64,000 nucleotides of DNA from Nocardioides daeguensis (GCF_019192965.1 NZ_JAHTKU010000025.1:62001-126000); one strand, 5' to 3'; positions 45,306 to 53,348 are shown, counted from the stretch's first letter. A program made the numbers and translations. The notes: generated by a model not told the origin, from the letters alone.

Positions 45306-45521
45306 TCAGTCGCGGCGCTGCAGCACGACCCAGCCGAGCGCCACGCCGAAGCCGGAGAGGATCGGCCCGACGATCGAGAACGTCTCGGACTTCTCGTCCC
45401 CGATGACGCCCCACGACAGGAGCGTCCAGTAGCCGCCGACGAGCAGCAGGAGCAGCGCCGGGGGCAGGCCGAGGAGCAGCTTCTGCCAGCGCGGGCGGGC
45501 GCCGTACCTGTCCTGGTCCAC
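45306..45521 (-). CDS. Small two-helix membrane protein
   Basis: A 71-residue protein with two hydrophobic segments (about 13-35 and 47-67) and a basic C-terminus. No family is recognised. The start is GTG at 45521, with a TAGCCT box 6 nt upstream on the minus strand supporting a real, leaderless gene. Confidence 0.65.
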   Translation of the reverse strand: MDQDRYGARPRWQKLLLGLPPALLLLLVGGYWTLLSWGVIGDEKSETFSIVGPILSGFGVALGWVVLQRRD

Positions 45522-45533
45522 GCCGGCAGGCTA
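45519..45533 (-). promoter_or_regulatory. Leaderless -10 box for the 45306-45521 gene
   Basis: On the minus strand TAGCCT (45533-45528) is 6 nt before the GTG at 45521. Confidence 0.45.
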
Positions 45534-45541
45534 CCGGCCGG

Positions 45542-46069
45542 CTACTCGTTGACGAGGACCGGGACGCCGACCGCGGCCGAGACGGCCTGGCCGCGCAGCT
45601 TCTTCGGCACGGCGATCGTGAACGCCTCGTGCTGCGAGGGCGGGCCGTCGTCGTGGTGGGTGTCCTCGTCGAGGTGGTGGGTGAACCGGCCGCGGCCGAC
45701 CAGCGTGCCCGAGGCGTCGTAGAACCCCGCGAGCACCTGCAGCTCGAGCAGGTCCGAGACGTCACTGGTGACGTCGAGGGAACCGACGACGCGCTGGCCG
45801 TCGAAGCTCAGCGGGCCGAGGCTGACCCGGTCGTCGAACGGGCCGGGGATGCGGCCCACGGAGCCGGCGGACGCGGGCGCGGCGGTGGCGATGCCCGGCA
45901 GGTCCGGCTCACCGGTCGGGGCCGGGAGGTCCGGGAAGGAGGTGACCATCACCGGGCTCGGGGTGGTCGACGGGGTCGAGGAGGCGGCGGGGCCGCCGTT
46001 CCCGGCGCCGCCGCAGCCCGCGAGGGCGAGCGCGGCGGCGACCGAGACAGCAGTGATGCGGAACTTCAT
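45542..46069 (-). CDS. Secreted lipoprotein of unknown function
   Basis: A 175-residue protein with a lipobox ALAGC (Cys19), a Ser/Thr/Pro-rich linker (about 25-60) and a beta-rich domain with SLGPLSFDGQRVVGSLDVTS, an acidic/His stretch (HHLDEDTHHDDG, about 132-143) and KKLRGQAVSAAVGV. The domain is not recognised. It starts 2 bp after the alkaline phosphatase stop and should be cotranscribed and phosphate-controlled with it. The His/Asp stretch could bind metal. Confidence 0.78.
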   Translation of the reverse strand: MKFRITAVSVAAALALAGCGGAGNGGPAASSTPSTTPSPVMVTSFPDLPAPTGEPDLPGIATAAPASAGSVGRIPGPFDDRVSLGPLSFDGQRVVGSLDVTSDVSDLLELQVLAGFYDASGTLVGRGRFTHHLDEDTHHDDGPPSQHEAFTIAVPKKLRGQAVSAAVGVPVLVNE

Positions 46070-46071
46070 GG

Positions 46072-47817
46072 TCAGCGCACGTGGACCTTCACGGTCGGCG
46101 ACGTCGACGGGTTGTACGACGCGCTGCCGGCGTACTCCGCCGCCAGCTTGTGCTTGCCCTTCTTGAGCTTGAGCTTCACCTTGACGGTGGTGCCGGAGAC
46201 GGTGACCGTCTTGACGACCTTGCCCTTGTCGAGGACCTTCACCGAGCCGGTGGCGGCGGCCGGGGTGACGGCGACCTTGACGGCCACCTTCTTGCCCGCC
46301 TTGACGCTCTTCGGCGCCGTGAGGCCGGTGCTCGACGCCGCCTTGGCCGGGGTGGCCGAGCCGTCGAGGTTCAGCGCGCTGCGCACGATGTTGAACAGGT
46401 CGGTGTTGTCGATCTCGTTGCTGATCGCGGACGAGCCGGGACCGTAGGCGAAGACCGGGACGTCGGCGCCGGTGTGGTTGCCCGACAGGTAGGAGAGCCA
46501 CAGGCTCGCGGCCGCGTCGCCGTCGTGCACGGAGGCCGGGTCGTCCTTGGTGCGGAAGGTCGCCGGGGCGAAGGCCTCACGACCGGCGGCCTTGGCCTGG
46601 TTGGCGGTGCGCAGCGGGGTCGAGTTGTTGGCCGGGTTGCCCGAGTCCTTGTTGACCGGGGGGACGTCGGCCTCGGCGTTGGTGAAGCTGCCCTTCTCGA
46701 TGATGTTGAAGCCGGCGCACTCGTGGTCGGCGGTGACGACCACGAGGGTGTTGCCGTCGGCCTTGGCGAAGTCGAGCGCGACCTTGACCGCGTCGTCGAA
46801 CGCCTTGATCTCCTCGAGGGTCTGCGCGGCGTCGTTGGCGTGCGAGCGCTTGTCGATGAGCGCACCCTCGACCTGCAGGTAGAAGCCCCTGCCGCCGGTG
46901 GCGGCGCTCTTGGACTTGAGCAGGCTGATCGCCTTGGAGGTCATCTCGGCGACCGTCGGCTCCAGCGCCTGGGGCGAGCCGGGGTTGTCCTGCTTGGACT
47001 TCTCGACGGTCAGGTTGCCCTTGTTGAACAGCCCGAAGACCTTCTGGCCGCTCGCGGCGTTGAGGTCGGCCTCGGTCGCGACGGTCTGGGTCGCCGGCGA
47101 GCCCAGGACGCTGTAGCCGTTGGCCTCGAGCGCGCTCTGGTCGGCGGCGTCGAAGCGCGCGAGTCCGCCGCCGAGGATGACGTCGGCGGTCTGGTTGCGG
47201 GCGATCTGGTCGGCGATCGGGGTGACCCGGACGTCGCTGGTCGGCAGGTCGGCGCCGGTGATGGCGTTGTCCTGGCAGCTGGCGGCCGAGTACGTCGGGC
47301 CCTGGCAGCCGCGCGCGAGCGCGTGCGACATCTGGCCGGCGGGGGTCGCGTCGGTGATCTCGGCGGTCGACACGTTGCCGGTCGCCAGGCCGGCGGCGTG
47401 CGCCTGCTCCATGACGGTCGGCGCGAGGTTGCCCTTGCCGTCGATGCCGAGCGCGGCGTTGTAGGTCTTGACGCCGGAGGACCACGCGGTGGCGGCCGAG
47501 GCGGAGTCGGTGACCAGGTTCGGGTGGAAGTCGGCGGCACCGGGCTGGCCGGAGTTCTTCTCGACGGCGTAGGTCGACACCTGGCCGACCACCGGCATCG
47601 TCTCCATGTTCAGCTTGCCGTCGGCGCCGTAGAAGCGCTCGCGGCCCGCCGTCACGTGCGTGCGGCCCATGCCGTCGCCCAGCAGGTAGATGACGTTCTT
47701 CGCCTTGCCCGCGGCGGGTTCGGCGGCGGTGGCCTGGTTGGCCAGGCCCGCGCCGGCACCGGCGGTGCCGGCCAGCAGCACCGCGGCCAGGGCGGTCGTC
47801 TTGATGCGAGATCGCAT
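46072..47817 (-). CDS. Secreted alkaline phosphatase with C-terminal Ig-like domain
   Basis: A 581-residue PhoA-type phosphomonoesterase. The signal peptide is residues 1-31 (AAVLLAGTAGAGAGLANQATA). Metal and nucleophile motifs are NVIYLLGDGMG, LVTDSASAATAW with the catalytic Ser, EGALIDKRSHAND, VVTADHECAG and, late, SGNHTGADVPVFAYGPGS. Residues about 485-581 form a Lys-rich bacterial Ig-like domain (VKVLDKGKVVKTVTVSGT) that may bind the wall. The ATG at 47817 follows AGGAAAGGG. A PHO-box-like repeat lies about 95 bp upstream. Confidence 0.93.
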   Translation of the reverse strand: MRSRIKTTALAAVLLAGTAGAGAGLANQATAAEPAAGKAKNVIYLLGDGMGRTHVTAGRERFYGADGKLNMETMPVVGQVSTYAVEKNSGQPGAADFHPNLVTDSASAATAWSSGVKTYNAALGIDGKGNLAPTVMEQAHAAGLATGNVSTAEITDATPAGQMSHALARGCQGPTYSAASCQDNAITGADLPTSDVRVTPIADQIARNQTADVILGGGLARFDAADQSALEANGYSVLGSPATQTVATEADLNAASGQKVFGLFNKGNLTVEKSKQDNPGSPQALEPTVAEMTSKAISLLKSKSAATGGRGFYLQVEGALIDKRSHANDAAQTLEEIKAFDDAVKVALDFAKADGNTLVVVTADHECAGFNIIEKGSFTNAEADVPPVNKDSGNPANNSTPLRTANQAKAAGREAFAPATFRTKDDPASVHDGDAAASLWLSYLSGNHTGADVPVFAYGPGSSAISNEIDNTDLFNIVRSALNLDGSATPAKAASSTGLTAPKSVKAGKKVAVKVAVTPAAATGSVKVLDKGKVVKTVTVSGTTVKVKLKLKKGKHKLAAEYAGSASYNPSTSPTVKVHVR

Positions 47818-47866
47818 GCTCGGGTTGTCCCTTTCCTCCGCGCCGCCGGTCGGCGCGACCGCCCGG

Positions 47867-47941
47867 AGGTTAGAAAGCCCACGACAACCGGTCGCGAGCA
47901 GCGGTTGGCCGCAAGGTGTGCGCCACGTGAACGGCGCACAT
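47867..47941 (-). promoter_or_regulatory. PHO-box-like direct repeat and -10 for the alkaline phosphatase
   Basis: On the minus strand GTTCACGTGGC (47932-47922) is followed directly by GCACACCTTGC (47921-47911). These are two 11-nt units like the GTTCACC-type repeats of streptomycete PhoP boxes. TAACCT (47872-47867) fits as a -10, giving a leader of about 43 nt. The same bases form a hairpin TGTGCGCC/GGCGCACA (47917-47940) that could also end the argO transcript. Confidence 0.5.
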
Positions 47942-47963
47942 CCTCGTCCCGGGAGGTTCGAGA

Positions 47964-48587
47964 TCACCCCAGGGCGAGCTTGGCGGCGACCAGGACCATG
48001 GTCCCCGCGATGCACAGCTCCAGTACCTGCCAGGACCGAGGCCGGGACAGCAGCGGTGCGAGCAGTCGCGCACCGAAACCCAGGCCGCAGAACCAGAGCA
48101 GGCTCGCGAGCGTCGCGCCGACGCCGAACCACCAGCGGCCCGCTGGCTCGCCGCCGTCGTGGGCGGTCGCGATCGACCCGATGAGCAGCAGCGTGTCGAG
48201 GTACACGTGCGGGTTGAGCCAGGTCAGCAGGACCACCCGGGTCACGACGCTGCGCCGGGTCTCGGCCCCGGCGCTCGCCGTGCCGTTGACGGCGGCCAGC
48301 GACTCGGGCCGGGCGGCGCGGCGCAGCGAGCCGGCGGCGTACCAGAGCAGGAAGGCGACGCCGAGCCACCGCACGACCGTGAGGGCCCAACCGGTCTCGT
48401 CCACCAGGGCGCCGACACCGGCGATGCCCGCCGCGATGAGGATCGCGTCGGACGCCGCGCAGATGAGCACCACGACGCCGACGTGGGAGCGGAGCAGGCC
48501 CTGCCGCAGGACGTAGGCGTTCTGAGCGCCGATCGCGACGATGAGGGAGGCCGTGGTCAGCAGGCCGGCGAGGGCAGGGGCGAGCAC
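47964..48587 (-). CDS. LysE/ArgO-family amino-acid exporter
   Basis: A 207-residue exporter with six hydrophobic segments. The LysE signature SLIVAIGAQNAYVLRQGL is at about residues 14-31 and LTWLNPHVYLDTLLLIGS near 122. Close relatives export lysine and arginine. The GTG at 48587 gives the usual short N-terminus. A LysG/ArgP-type regulator is divergent next to it, the classic lysE-lysG arrangement. Confidence 0.92.
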   Translation of the reverse strand: MLAPALAGLLTTASLIVAIGAQNAYVLRQGLLRSHVGVVVLICAASDAILIAAGIAGVGALVDETGWALTVVRWLGVAFLLWYAAGSLRRAARPESLAAVNGTASAGAETRRSVVTRVVLLTWLNPHVYLDTLLLIGSIATAHDGGEPAGRWWFGVGATLASLLWFCGLGFGARLLAPLLSRPRSWQVLELCIAGTMVLVAAKLALG

Positions 48588-48627
48588 GTCGTCGACGGTA
48601 GGGCGCGACGGCAGTGAAGAACAGCGA

Positions 48628-48645
48628 ATGTTCCTTAAGGAACAT
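48628..48645. promoter_or_regulatory. Perfect 18-bp palindrome between argO and lysG homologues
   Basis: ATGTTCCTTAAGGAACAT reads the same on both strands and lies in the 81-bp divergent gap. It is AT-rich against a very GC-rich background. It is the likely binding site of the adjacent LysR-type regulator. Confidence 0.6.
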
Positions 48646-48668
48646 GAGCAATGCTTACTATCGCTCCC

Positions 48669-49550
48669 ATGCGCTTCGACCCGGCCCAGCTGGAGACCCT
48701 GGTCGCCATCACCGAGGAGGGCACATTCGAGGCCGCCGCCCACCGGCTCCACGTCACCGCGAGCGCGGTGAGCCAGCGGGTGCGCGCGCTGGAACGGGCC
48801 GCGGGCCAGGTCCTCGTCCGCCGTACGACGCCCGCGAGCGTGACGCCGGCGGGGGAGCCGCTCGTGCGACTCGGCCGGCAGCTGCGCCTCCTCGCTGCCG
48901 AGGCCGCGCTCAGCCTCGGCGGCGACGAGATCGTCGACCTCGCCGTCGCGGTCAACGCCGACTCCCTGGCGACCTGGTTCCGCCCGGTGCTCGCCGCCGT
49001 CGCGCGCCGTCCGGGCACCGCGCTGCGCCTGCACGTCGAGGACCAGGCCTACTCCGACGACCTGCTGCGGCGCGGGGAGGTGCTGGCCGCGGTCACCGAC
49101 GAGCCGCACCCCGTGCAGGGCTGTGTCGTCGAGCGCCTCGGCGGGATCCGGTACACGCCCGCCGCAGCGCCCTGGCTGGTCGAGCGGCACCGCCGCGGCC
49201 GCGGCATCGACTGGGCGGCGATGCCGCTGGTCGTCTACGACGAGAAGGACCACCTGCAAGACGCCCTCCTCGCCACCCACGACGTGGGTCGCCCGCCCGT
49301 CGTGCACCGGGTCCCCAGCACGGCGGACTTCCACGAGGCGATCCGGGCCGGCCTCGGCTGGGGGATGCTCCTGGACCCGCAGCTCGCCGACAGCGTGGCC
49401 GCCGAGGAGGTGGTCCGGCTGCCGGGCGCCCGGCCGGTCGTCGTACCGCTGTTCTGGCAGCGGTGGCGCCTCGACAGCCCGGAGCTCGCGGCGCTCACCG
49501 ACGACGTACGGCGGGCGGCGCGGGTGCTCAGGCCTCCGCGGTCGCCTTGA
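48669..49550 (+). CDS. lysG: LysR-family regulator, LysG/ArgP type
   Basis: A 293-residue LysR protein. The N-terminal winged helix (FDPAQLETLVAITEEGTFEA, then LHVTASAVSQRVRALE) is typical of ArgP/LysG, and the effector domain fills 90-293. LysG activates lysE in response to basic amino acids. The ATG at 48669 matches the family start better than the ATG at 48651. Divergent from the exporter, with the palindrome at 48628 between them. Its 3' end overlaps the convergent SRPBCC gene by 23 bp. Confidence 0.9.
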   Translation: MRFDPAQLETLVAITEEGTFEAAAHRLHVTASAVSQRVRALERAAGQVLVRRTTPASVTPAGEPLVRLGRQLRLLAAEAALSLGGDEIVDLAVAVNADSLATWFRPVLAAVARRPGTALRLHVEDQAYSDDLLRRGEVLAAVTDEPHPVQGCVVERLGGIRYTPAAAPWLVERHRRGRGIDWAAMPLVVYDEKDHLQDALLATHDVGRPPVVHRVPSTADFHEAIRAGLGWGMLLDPQLADSVAAEEVVRLPGARPVVVPLFWQRWRLDSPELAALTDDVRRAARVLRPPRSP

Positions 49551-49980
49551 TCCCGACCAGCGTCTGACGCATCCCGTCGCGCAGCGACGCGGTGAAGCTC
49601 TCCATGCCGCCGAGGAAGCCCTCGGTGAGCTCGCGGGAGAGCTCGGAGATGCCGTCGGGGGTGGCGCGCCGCTGGGTGAGCCGGGTGCCGGCTCCGTCCG
49701 GGGCGAGGTGGAAGGACCACACGGCCCAGTTCTCCTCGACCCGGAAGGCGATCTCCTCCTCGGGCGCGAACCGGACGATCCGCGCGTGCGTCGTCCACGC
49801 CAGCTCGCCGTGCTGGTTGCGGTTGGTGAAGGCGACGCCCTCGCCGGGCTCGGCGGCGTCCTTGATCCGGGTGGAGGTGACCTGCGGGCTCCACTCGGCC
49901 ATCCGGCGTACGTCGCTGACGAGTGCCCACACCGCCGCGGGCGGGGCGTCGATCCCGATCGAGTCCTCGAGCTGGTCCAT
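49528..49980 (-). CDS. SRPBCC-family (polyketide cyclase/START-like) protein
   Basis: A 150-residue helix-grip protein: IDAPPAAVWALVSDVRRMAEWSP (the family pattern, about 10-32), then LTQRRATPDGISE and a C-terminal helix (ELTEGFLGGMESFTASLRDG). Such proteins bind hydrophobic ligands; the ligand is unknown. ATG at 49980. It diverges from the TetR gene 58 bp away, which may regulate it. Confidence 0.88.
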   Translation of the reverse strand: MDQLEDSIGIDAPPAAVWALVSDVRRMAEWSPQVTSTRIKDAAEPGEGVAFTNRNQHGELAWTTHARIVRFAPEEEIAFRVEENWAVWSFHLAPDGAGTRLTQRRATPDGISELSRELTEGFLGGMESFTASLRDGMRQTLVGIKATAEA

Positions 49981-50025
49981 GCCCTCGGACGCTAGCCCCG
50001 ATCCATCTTTACGTCCAGTCGGTCG

Positions 50026-50041
50026 TATAGTTGTGCCCGTG
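50026..50041 (+). promoter_or_regulatory. Leaderless -10 box for the TetR gene at 50039
   Basis: TATAGT (50026-50031) lies 7 nt before the GTG at 50039, in the divergent gap with the SRPBCC gene. Confidence 0.55.
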
Positions 50042-50623
50042 GCAGCCAGCACCGACGGACGGCGGGCGCGGGGGGACGTGACCCGACGCCGGGCAGCGCG
50101 GTGCGCGGCCGACATCGCGACCACGCACGGCCTGGACTCGATCTCCGTCGGGGCACTGGCGAGCGCGACCGGGCTGAGCAAGAGCGGCATCCTGACGGTG
50201 TTCAGCTGCCGCGAGGCGATCCAGGTGGCGGCGGTCGCCGAGGCACGCCAGGTGTACGTCGACACCGTGATCGCCCCGGTCTGGGGCGCCGATCCGGGGC
50301 GGGTCCGGCTGGCGGCCCTGCTCGACGCGTGGGTCGCCTACCAGCGCGCGGGAGTGTTCCCGGGCGGCTGCTTCGTCGCCGCCACCTCGGCCGAGTACGG
50401 CCGCCGCGACGGGCCGGTCGCCGACGCGGTCCGCGCGCTCAAGCGCGAGTGGCTCGACCTGCTCGAGCGCGAGCTGACCACCTCCGGCTCCACGGAGCCC
50501 GCCGAGGACGCCTTCCGGATCGACGCCTACCTGGTCGCCGCCAACACCCGCCGCCAGCTGTTCGGCGACGACGCCGCGCTCGAGACCGCTCGCCGGCTGG
50601 CGCTCGCTGTCCTCTCAGGCTGA
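50039..50623 (+). CDS. TetR-family transcriptional regulator
   Basis: A 194-residue regulator. The helix-turn-helix (about 36-62) is SISVGALASATGLSKSGILT with VFSCREAIQVAAV after it. The C-terminal part has the GVFPGGCFVAATSAEYGRRDGP pattern of the TetR_C_33-like group. GTG start without SD. It diverges from the SRPBCC gene and converges with the small gene at 50615, overlapping by 9 bp. Confidence 0.9.
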   Translation: MAASTDGRRARGDVTRRRAARCAADIATTHGLDSISVGALASATGLSKSGILTVFSCREAIQVAAVAEARQVYVDTVIAPVWGADPGRVRLAALLDAWVAYQRAGVFPGGCFVAATSAEYGRRDGPVADAVRALKREWLDLLERELTTSGSTEPAEDAFRIDAYLVAANTRRQLFGDDAALETARRLALAVLSG

Positions 50624-51049
50624 CCGCGTCGAGCCCTCGTGGGCCCGGCGTACCAGCTCGACCACCGACACGCCGTGCTCGGAGGGGGTGCTGCGGGCCT
50701 GCCGGTCCAGCCACATCGCGGCGTCGAGCGCATCGGTCGCCAGCTGCCGCAGGTCGTCGGCGCTCAGCTCGGCGCCGCAGCCCGTCGCTTCGTCGGCCAC
50801 GGTGGCGCTGAAGGCCGGCTCGGCGGCCGCACCCTCCAGCCACCAGGTCCGGAGCAGGCCGAAGCGCGGGCCCTCGTGCAGCCACGTGCCCGGGTCGTCC
50901 TCGGCATGCTCTGCCGCCGTGGTCACGCACCACGAGGGGCACCCTCGCCGCTCCTGCTCCGCCTCCACCCCCGGCCGATCGGCTCCTGGGCGGGCCAGCT
51001 GAGGAATCGGTTCGCGCGATCGCACCACCGGGGCGGATACTTCCGCCAT
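50615..51049 (-). CDS. Small CPxWC-motif protein (DUF6907-like)
   Basis: Up to 144 residues. The recognisable part is GCPSWCVTTAAEHAEDDPGTWL, broken by other residues, then a Trp/Leu-rich strand and an alpha helix LRQLATDALDAAMWLDRQA. The CPxWC plus downstream His pattern resembles actinobacterial DUF6907 proteins and could bind zinc. The start is uncertain: ATG at 51049 overlaps the divergent LysE gene's own ATG, while GTG at 50968 would give 117 residues and leave a promoter space. Function unknown. Confidence 0.65.
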   Translation of the reverse strand: MAEVSAPVVRSREPIPQLARPGADRPGVEAEQERRGCPSWCVTTAAEHAEDDPGTWLHEGPRFGLLRTWWLEGAAAEPAFSATVADEATGCGAELSADDLRQLATDALDAAMWLDRQARSTPSEHGVSVVELVRRAHEGSTRSA

Positions 51050-51695
51050 GCCGTCCACCAGCCAGCTCGCCGCGTTCGCGGTCGCCTCGTTCCTGTTCAT
51101 CCAGGTCCCGGGGCCGAGCCTGCTGTTCACGATCGGCCGCGCGCTCACCGTCGGGCGCCGCGACGCGCTCCTCTCGGTGGTGGGCAACGCCCTCGGCCTG
51201 GTCGCGCAGGTCGTGCTCGTGGCCGTCGGCCTGGGCGCGGTGGTGGCCGCCTCCGCGACGGCGTTCACGCTGCTCAAGCTCGCCGGCGCGGCGTACGTCA
51301 TCTACCTCGGTGTCCGCGCGGTCCTGCACCGCGCCGACGCCCGCGCCGCCCTCGAGGCCGTCGGGGTCGGGACGGCGACCACACCGGCGAGGGGGCTCGT
51401 GTCGGTGCGCACCGGGTTCGTGGTCGGGGCGACCAACCCGAAGACGATCGTGTTCTTCGTGGCCTTCTTGCCGCAGTTCATCGACGGCGGGGCGCCGGCG
51501 GCGCCGCAGCTGCTGCTCCTCGGCGTGCTCTTCGGTGCGATGGCCGTGTGCTCGGACGGCTGCTGGGCGCTGGTCGCCGCCCGCGCCCGGGACTGGTTCG
51601 CCCGGGACCCGAAGCGGCTCGACTCCCTCGGCGCGGCCGGCGGCGTGATGATGGTCGGCCTCGGCATCACCCTCGCGACCGCCGAGAGTCACTAG
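51048..51695 (+). CDS. LysE/RhtB-family translocator
   Basis: A 215-residue exporter with six hydrophobic segments. RhtB-type signatures: FLFIQVPGPSLLFTIGRALTVG (about 16-37), GNALGLVAQVVL, KLAGAAYVIYLGVRA and GATNPKTIVFFVAFLPQFID. Relatives export homoserine, threonine or other neutral amino acids. This would fit the threonine genes a few kb downstream, but no operon links them. Confidence 0.9.
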   Translation: MPSTSQLAAFAVASFLFIQVPGPSLLFTIGRALTVGRRDALLSVVGNALGLVAQVVLVAVGLGAVVAASATAFTLLKLAGAAYVIYLGVRAVLHRADARAALEAVGVGTATTPARGLVSVRTGFVVGATNPKTIVFFVAFLPQFIDGGAPAAPQLLLLGVLFGAMAVCSDGCWALVAARARDWFARDPKRLDSLGAAGGVMMVGLGITLATAESH

Positions 51696-51717
51696 CCCCC
51701 CCGATGACCTGCCGCAT

Positions 51718-51902
51718 CCCCACCGTTGAGTTGCCGCATCCTCACCATTGAGTTGCCGGAAGCTCGCACTTGAGTTGTCGCATCCTCGCCGTTGAGTTGC
51801 CGTCGCGCGCCCTTGGGAGCCGAGCGGAAGCTTGATGGGGAGGATGGGGAAGCTCAACGGTGAGGATGGGGAAGCTCAACGGTGAGGATGGGGAAGGTCA
51901 AC
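51718..51902. repeat. 22-bp tandem repeats in two opposed blocks
   Basis: The left block has four 22-bp units beginning GTTGAGTTGCCGCATCCTCACC (first at about 51725), with variants. The right block (about 51836-51900) has two to three 22-bp units of GGATGGGGAAGCTCAACGGTGA, near-inverted to the left units (ACCGTTGAG..CATCCTC shared). The 209-bp gap between the translocator and the deaminase holds only this and could fold into a long hairpin. Confidence 0.85.
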
Positions 51903-51904
51903 GA

Positions 51905-52372
51905 TCAGTAGGCGGTGCGTGCCTCGTTGGCCAGCCAGGCGTCGAAGGGTGCGGCAGCGTCGGGCGTGGTGACGTGGGTGAGGGCCATCGACCACTCCGC
52001 GCGCGGCCGGTCGAAGAGCTCGTAGAACGCGCGGTCGTCGAACCCGCCCCGCGCGGCGTCGTCGCGGTCGGCGGCGTACACCACCCGGTCGAGGCGGGCC
52101 CACAGCGACGCGGAGACGCACAGCGGGCAGGGCTCGCACGAGGCGTACAGCGTGCAGCCGGTGAGCTCGAAGGTCGCGAGCGCGGTACAGGCCGCGCGGA
52201 TCGCCAGCACCTCGGCGTGGGCCGTGGGGTCGAGGTCGCGGGTGACCCGGTTCTGGCCCTCGGCCACGATGGTGCCGTCGCGCACGATCACCGCGCCGAA
52301 CGGCCCGCCGCCGTCCCCGACGTTGGACGTGGCCAGCTCGACGGCCCGGGCCAGCCAGGTCTGCTCGCTCAT
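51905..52372 (-). CDS. guaD: Guanine deaminase (cytidine-deaminase fold)
   Basis: A 155-residue deaminase. Zinc motif: His52 and Glu54 in TAHAEV, Cys82 and Cys85 in SCEPCPLC. The VVYAADRDDAARGGFDD stretch and the C-terminal PFDAWLANEARTAY match Bacillus subtilis GuaD closely, favouring guanine over tRNA or cytosine substrates. It converts guanine to xanthine in purine salvage. The ATG at 52372 gives MSEQTWLARA; an earlier start adds five unlikely residues. Confidence 0.9.
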   Translation of the reverse strand: MSEQTWLARAVELATSNVGDGGGPFGAVIVRDGTIVAEGQNRVTRDLDPTAHAEVLAIRAACTALATFELTGCTLYASCEPCPLCVSASLWARLDRVVYAADRDDAARGGFDDRAFYELFDRPRAEWSMALTHVTTPDAAAPFDAWLANEARTAY

Positions 52373-52396
52373 GGCGCCATTCAACACAGGCCGTGG

Positions 52397-53311
52397 TCAA
52401 CCCTGCGACGCGACGAGCCGCTCCATGACCCGGCGCAGGGCCTGCACGACCTGTTGCGCCGATCGTCGGCGCAGCGTCTCCGGCCGGGCCAGTACGTCGA
52501 TCGTGCGGCTCGTGCTGAGCCCGTGCAGCGGACGCAGGACGACGTCGGCGTAGGGGTGGCTGGCGGTGTAGCGGGGCAGCAGGCCGATCCCGGAGCCGGC
52601 GGCGACGAGGGCGGCGACGGCGCCGTAGTCGTTGACCCGGTGGACGACGTCGGCGTGGCGGCGGGTGAGCGCGGAGACGGCGCTGAGGACGTCGTCGGGG
52701 GAGTAGCCGACCCGGCTGGTCACCCAGCGCTCGCCGACGACGTCGCGCGGGCGCAGTCGGTCGCGTGCGGCCAGCGGGTGGTCGGCCGGGAGGGCCACGT
52801 CGAGCGGCTCGCGGGCGAGGGTGACGACGTGCAGGTCGGCGCTCGGCCAGGGCGGGCTGTGCTCCATCCGGTGGGCGAGGACGAGGTCGTACTGCGCGGT
52901 CAGCGCGGGGAAGTCGCGTTGCGCGACGTCCTCGTCGGTCAGCCGCAGGTCGGGGGCGTCGGCGTGGCTGGCCAGCTCGCGCAGCAGCGGGCCGAACACG
53001 GCCTGGCCCGCGCTGTGGAAGCTGCTCAGCGTGACCGTGCCGCCCGAGGAGCCCTCGAACTCCTCGACCGCGCCCCGTGCGGCCGCCAACGCGTCGATGA
53101 CGTCGGCGCCGGCCCGGGCGAGGGCCCGGCCGGCATCGGTCAGGGTCAGCACGCGTCCCTCGCGGCGGGTCAGCGGCGTGCCGAACTGCCGCTGCAGCGC
53201 GGCGAGGTGCTGTGACACCGCCGACGGCGAGACGTGGAGCGCCTCGGCCACGGCGGTGACGCTGCCGAGCGCGCCGAGCTCGCGCAGGATCGTGAGCTGG
53301 TGGATCTCCAC
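52397..53311 (-). CDS. LysR-family transcriptional regulator
   Basis: A 304-residue LysR protein: winged helix 1-60 (VEIHQLTILRELGALGSVTA, LHVSPSAVSQHLAALQRQFG) and effector-binding domain 90-304. GTG start at 53311. It diverges from tdh-kbl and probably controls that operon. The gap contains TTCCTTAAGGGA (53337-53348), close to the palindrome near lysG. It ends 24 bp beyond the deaminase start. Confidence 0.88.
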   Translation of the reverse strand: MEIHQLTILRELGALGSVTAVAEALHVSPSAVSQHLAALQRQFGTPLTRREGRVLTLTDAGRALARAGADVIDALAAARGAVEEFEGSSGGTVTLSSFHSAGQAVFGPLLRELASHADAPDLRLTDEDVAQRDFPALTAQYDLVLAHRMEHSPPWPSADLHVVTLAREPLDVALPADHPLAARDRLRPRDVVGERWVTSRVGYSPDDVLSAVSALTRRHADVVHRVNDYGAVAALVAAGSGIGLLPRYTASHPYADVVLRPLHGLSTSRTIDVLARPETLRRRSAQQVVQALRRVMERLVASQG

Positions 53312-53336
53312 GTCGGCCAGCCTACGGTGAAGTGAT

Positions 53337-53348
53337 TCCTTAAGGGAC
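53337..53348. promoter_or_regulatory. Near-palindrome in the LysR-tdh divergent gap
   Basis: TTCCTTAAGGGA resembles the core TTCCTTAAGGAA at 48631-48642 with one mismatch. It is a candidate operator for the LysR regulator at 52397-53311. Confidence 0.4.

Noticed and set aside
50008-50031. A TetR operator dyad in the SRPBCC-TetR gap (ACGTCCAGTCGGTCGT)
   Set aside because: The symmetry is poor once written out, with several mismatches in the half-sites. Only the -10 box was kept.
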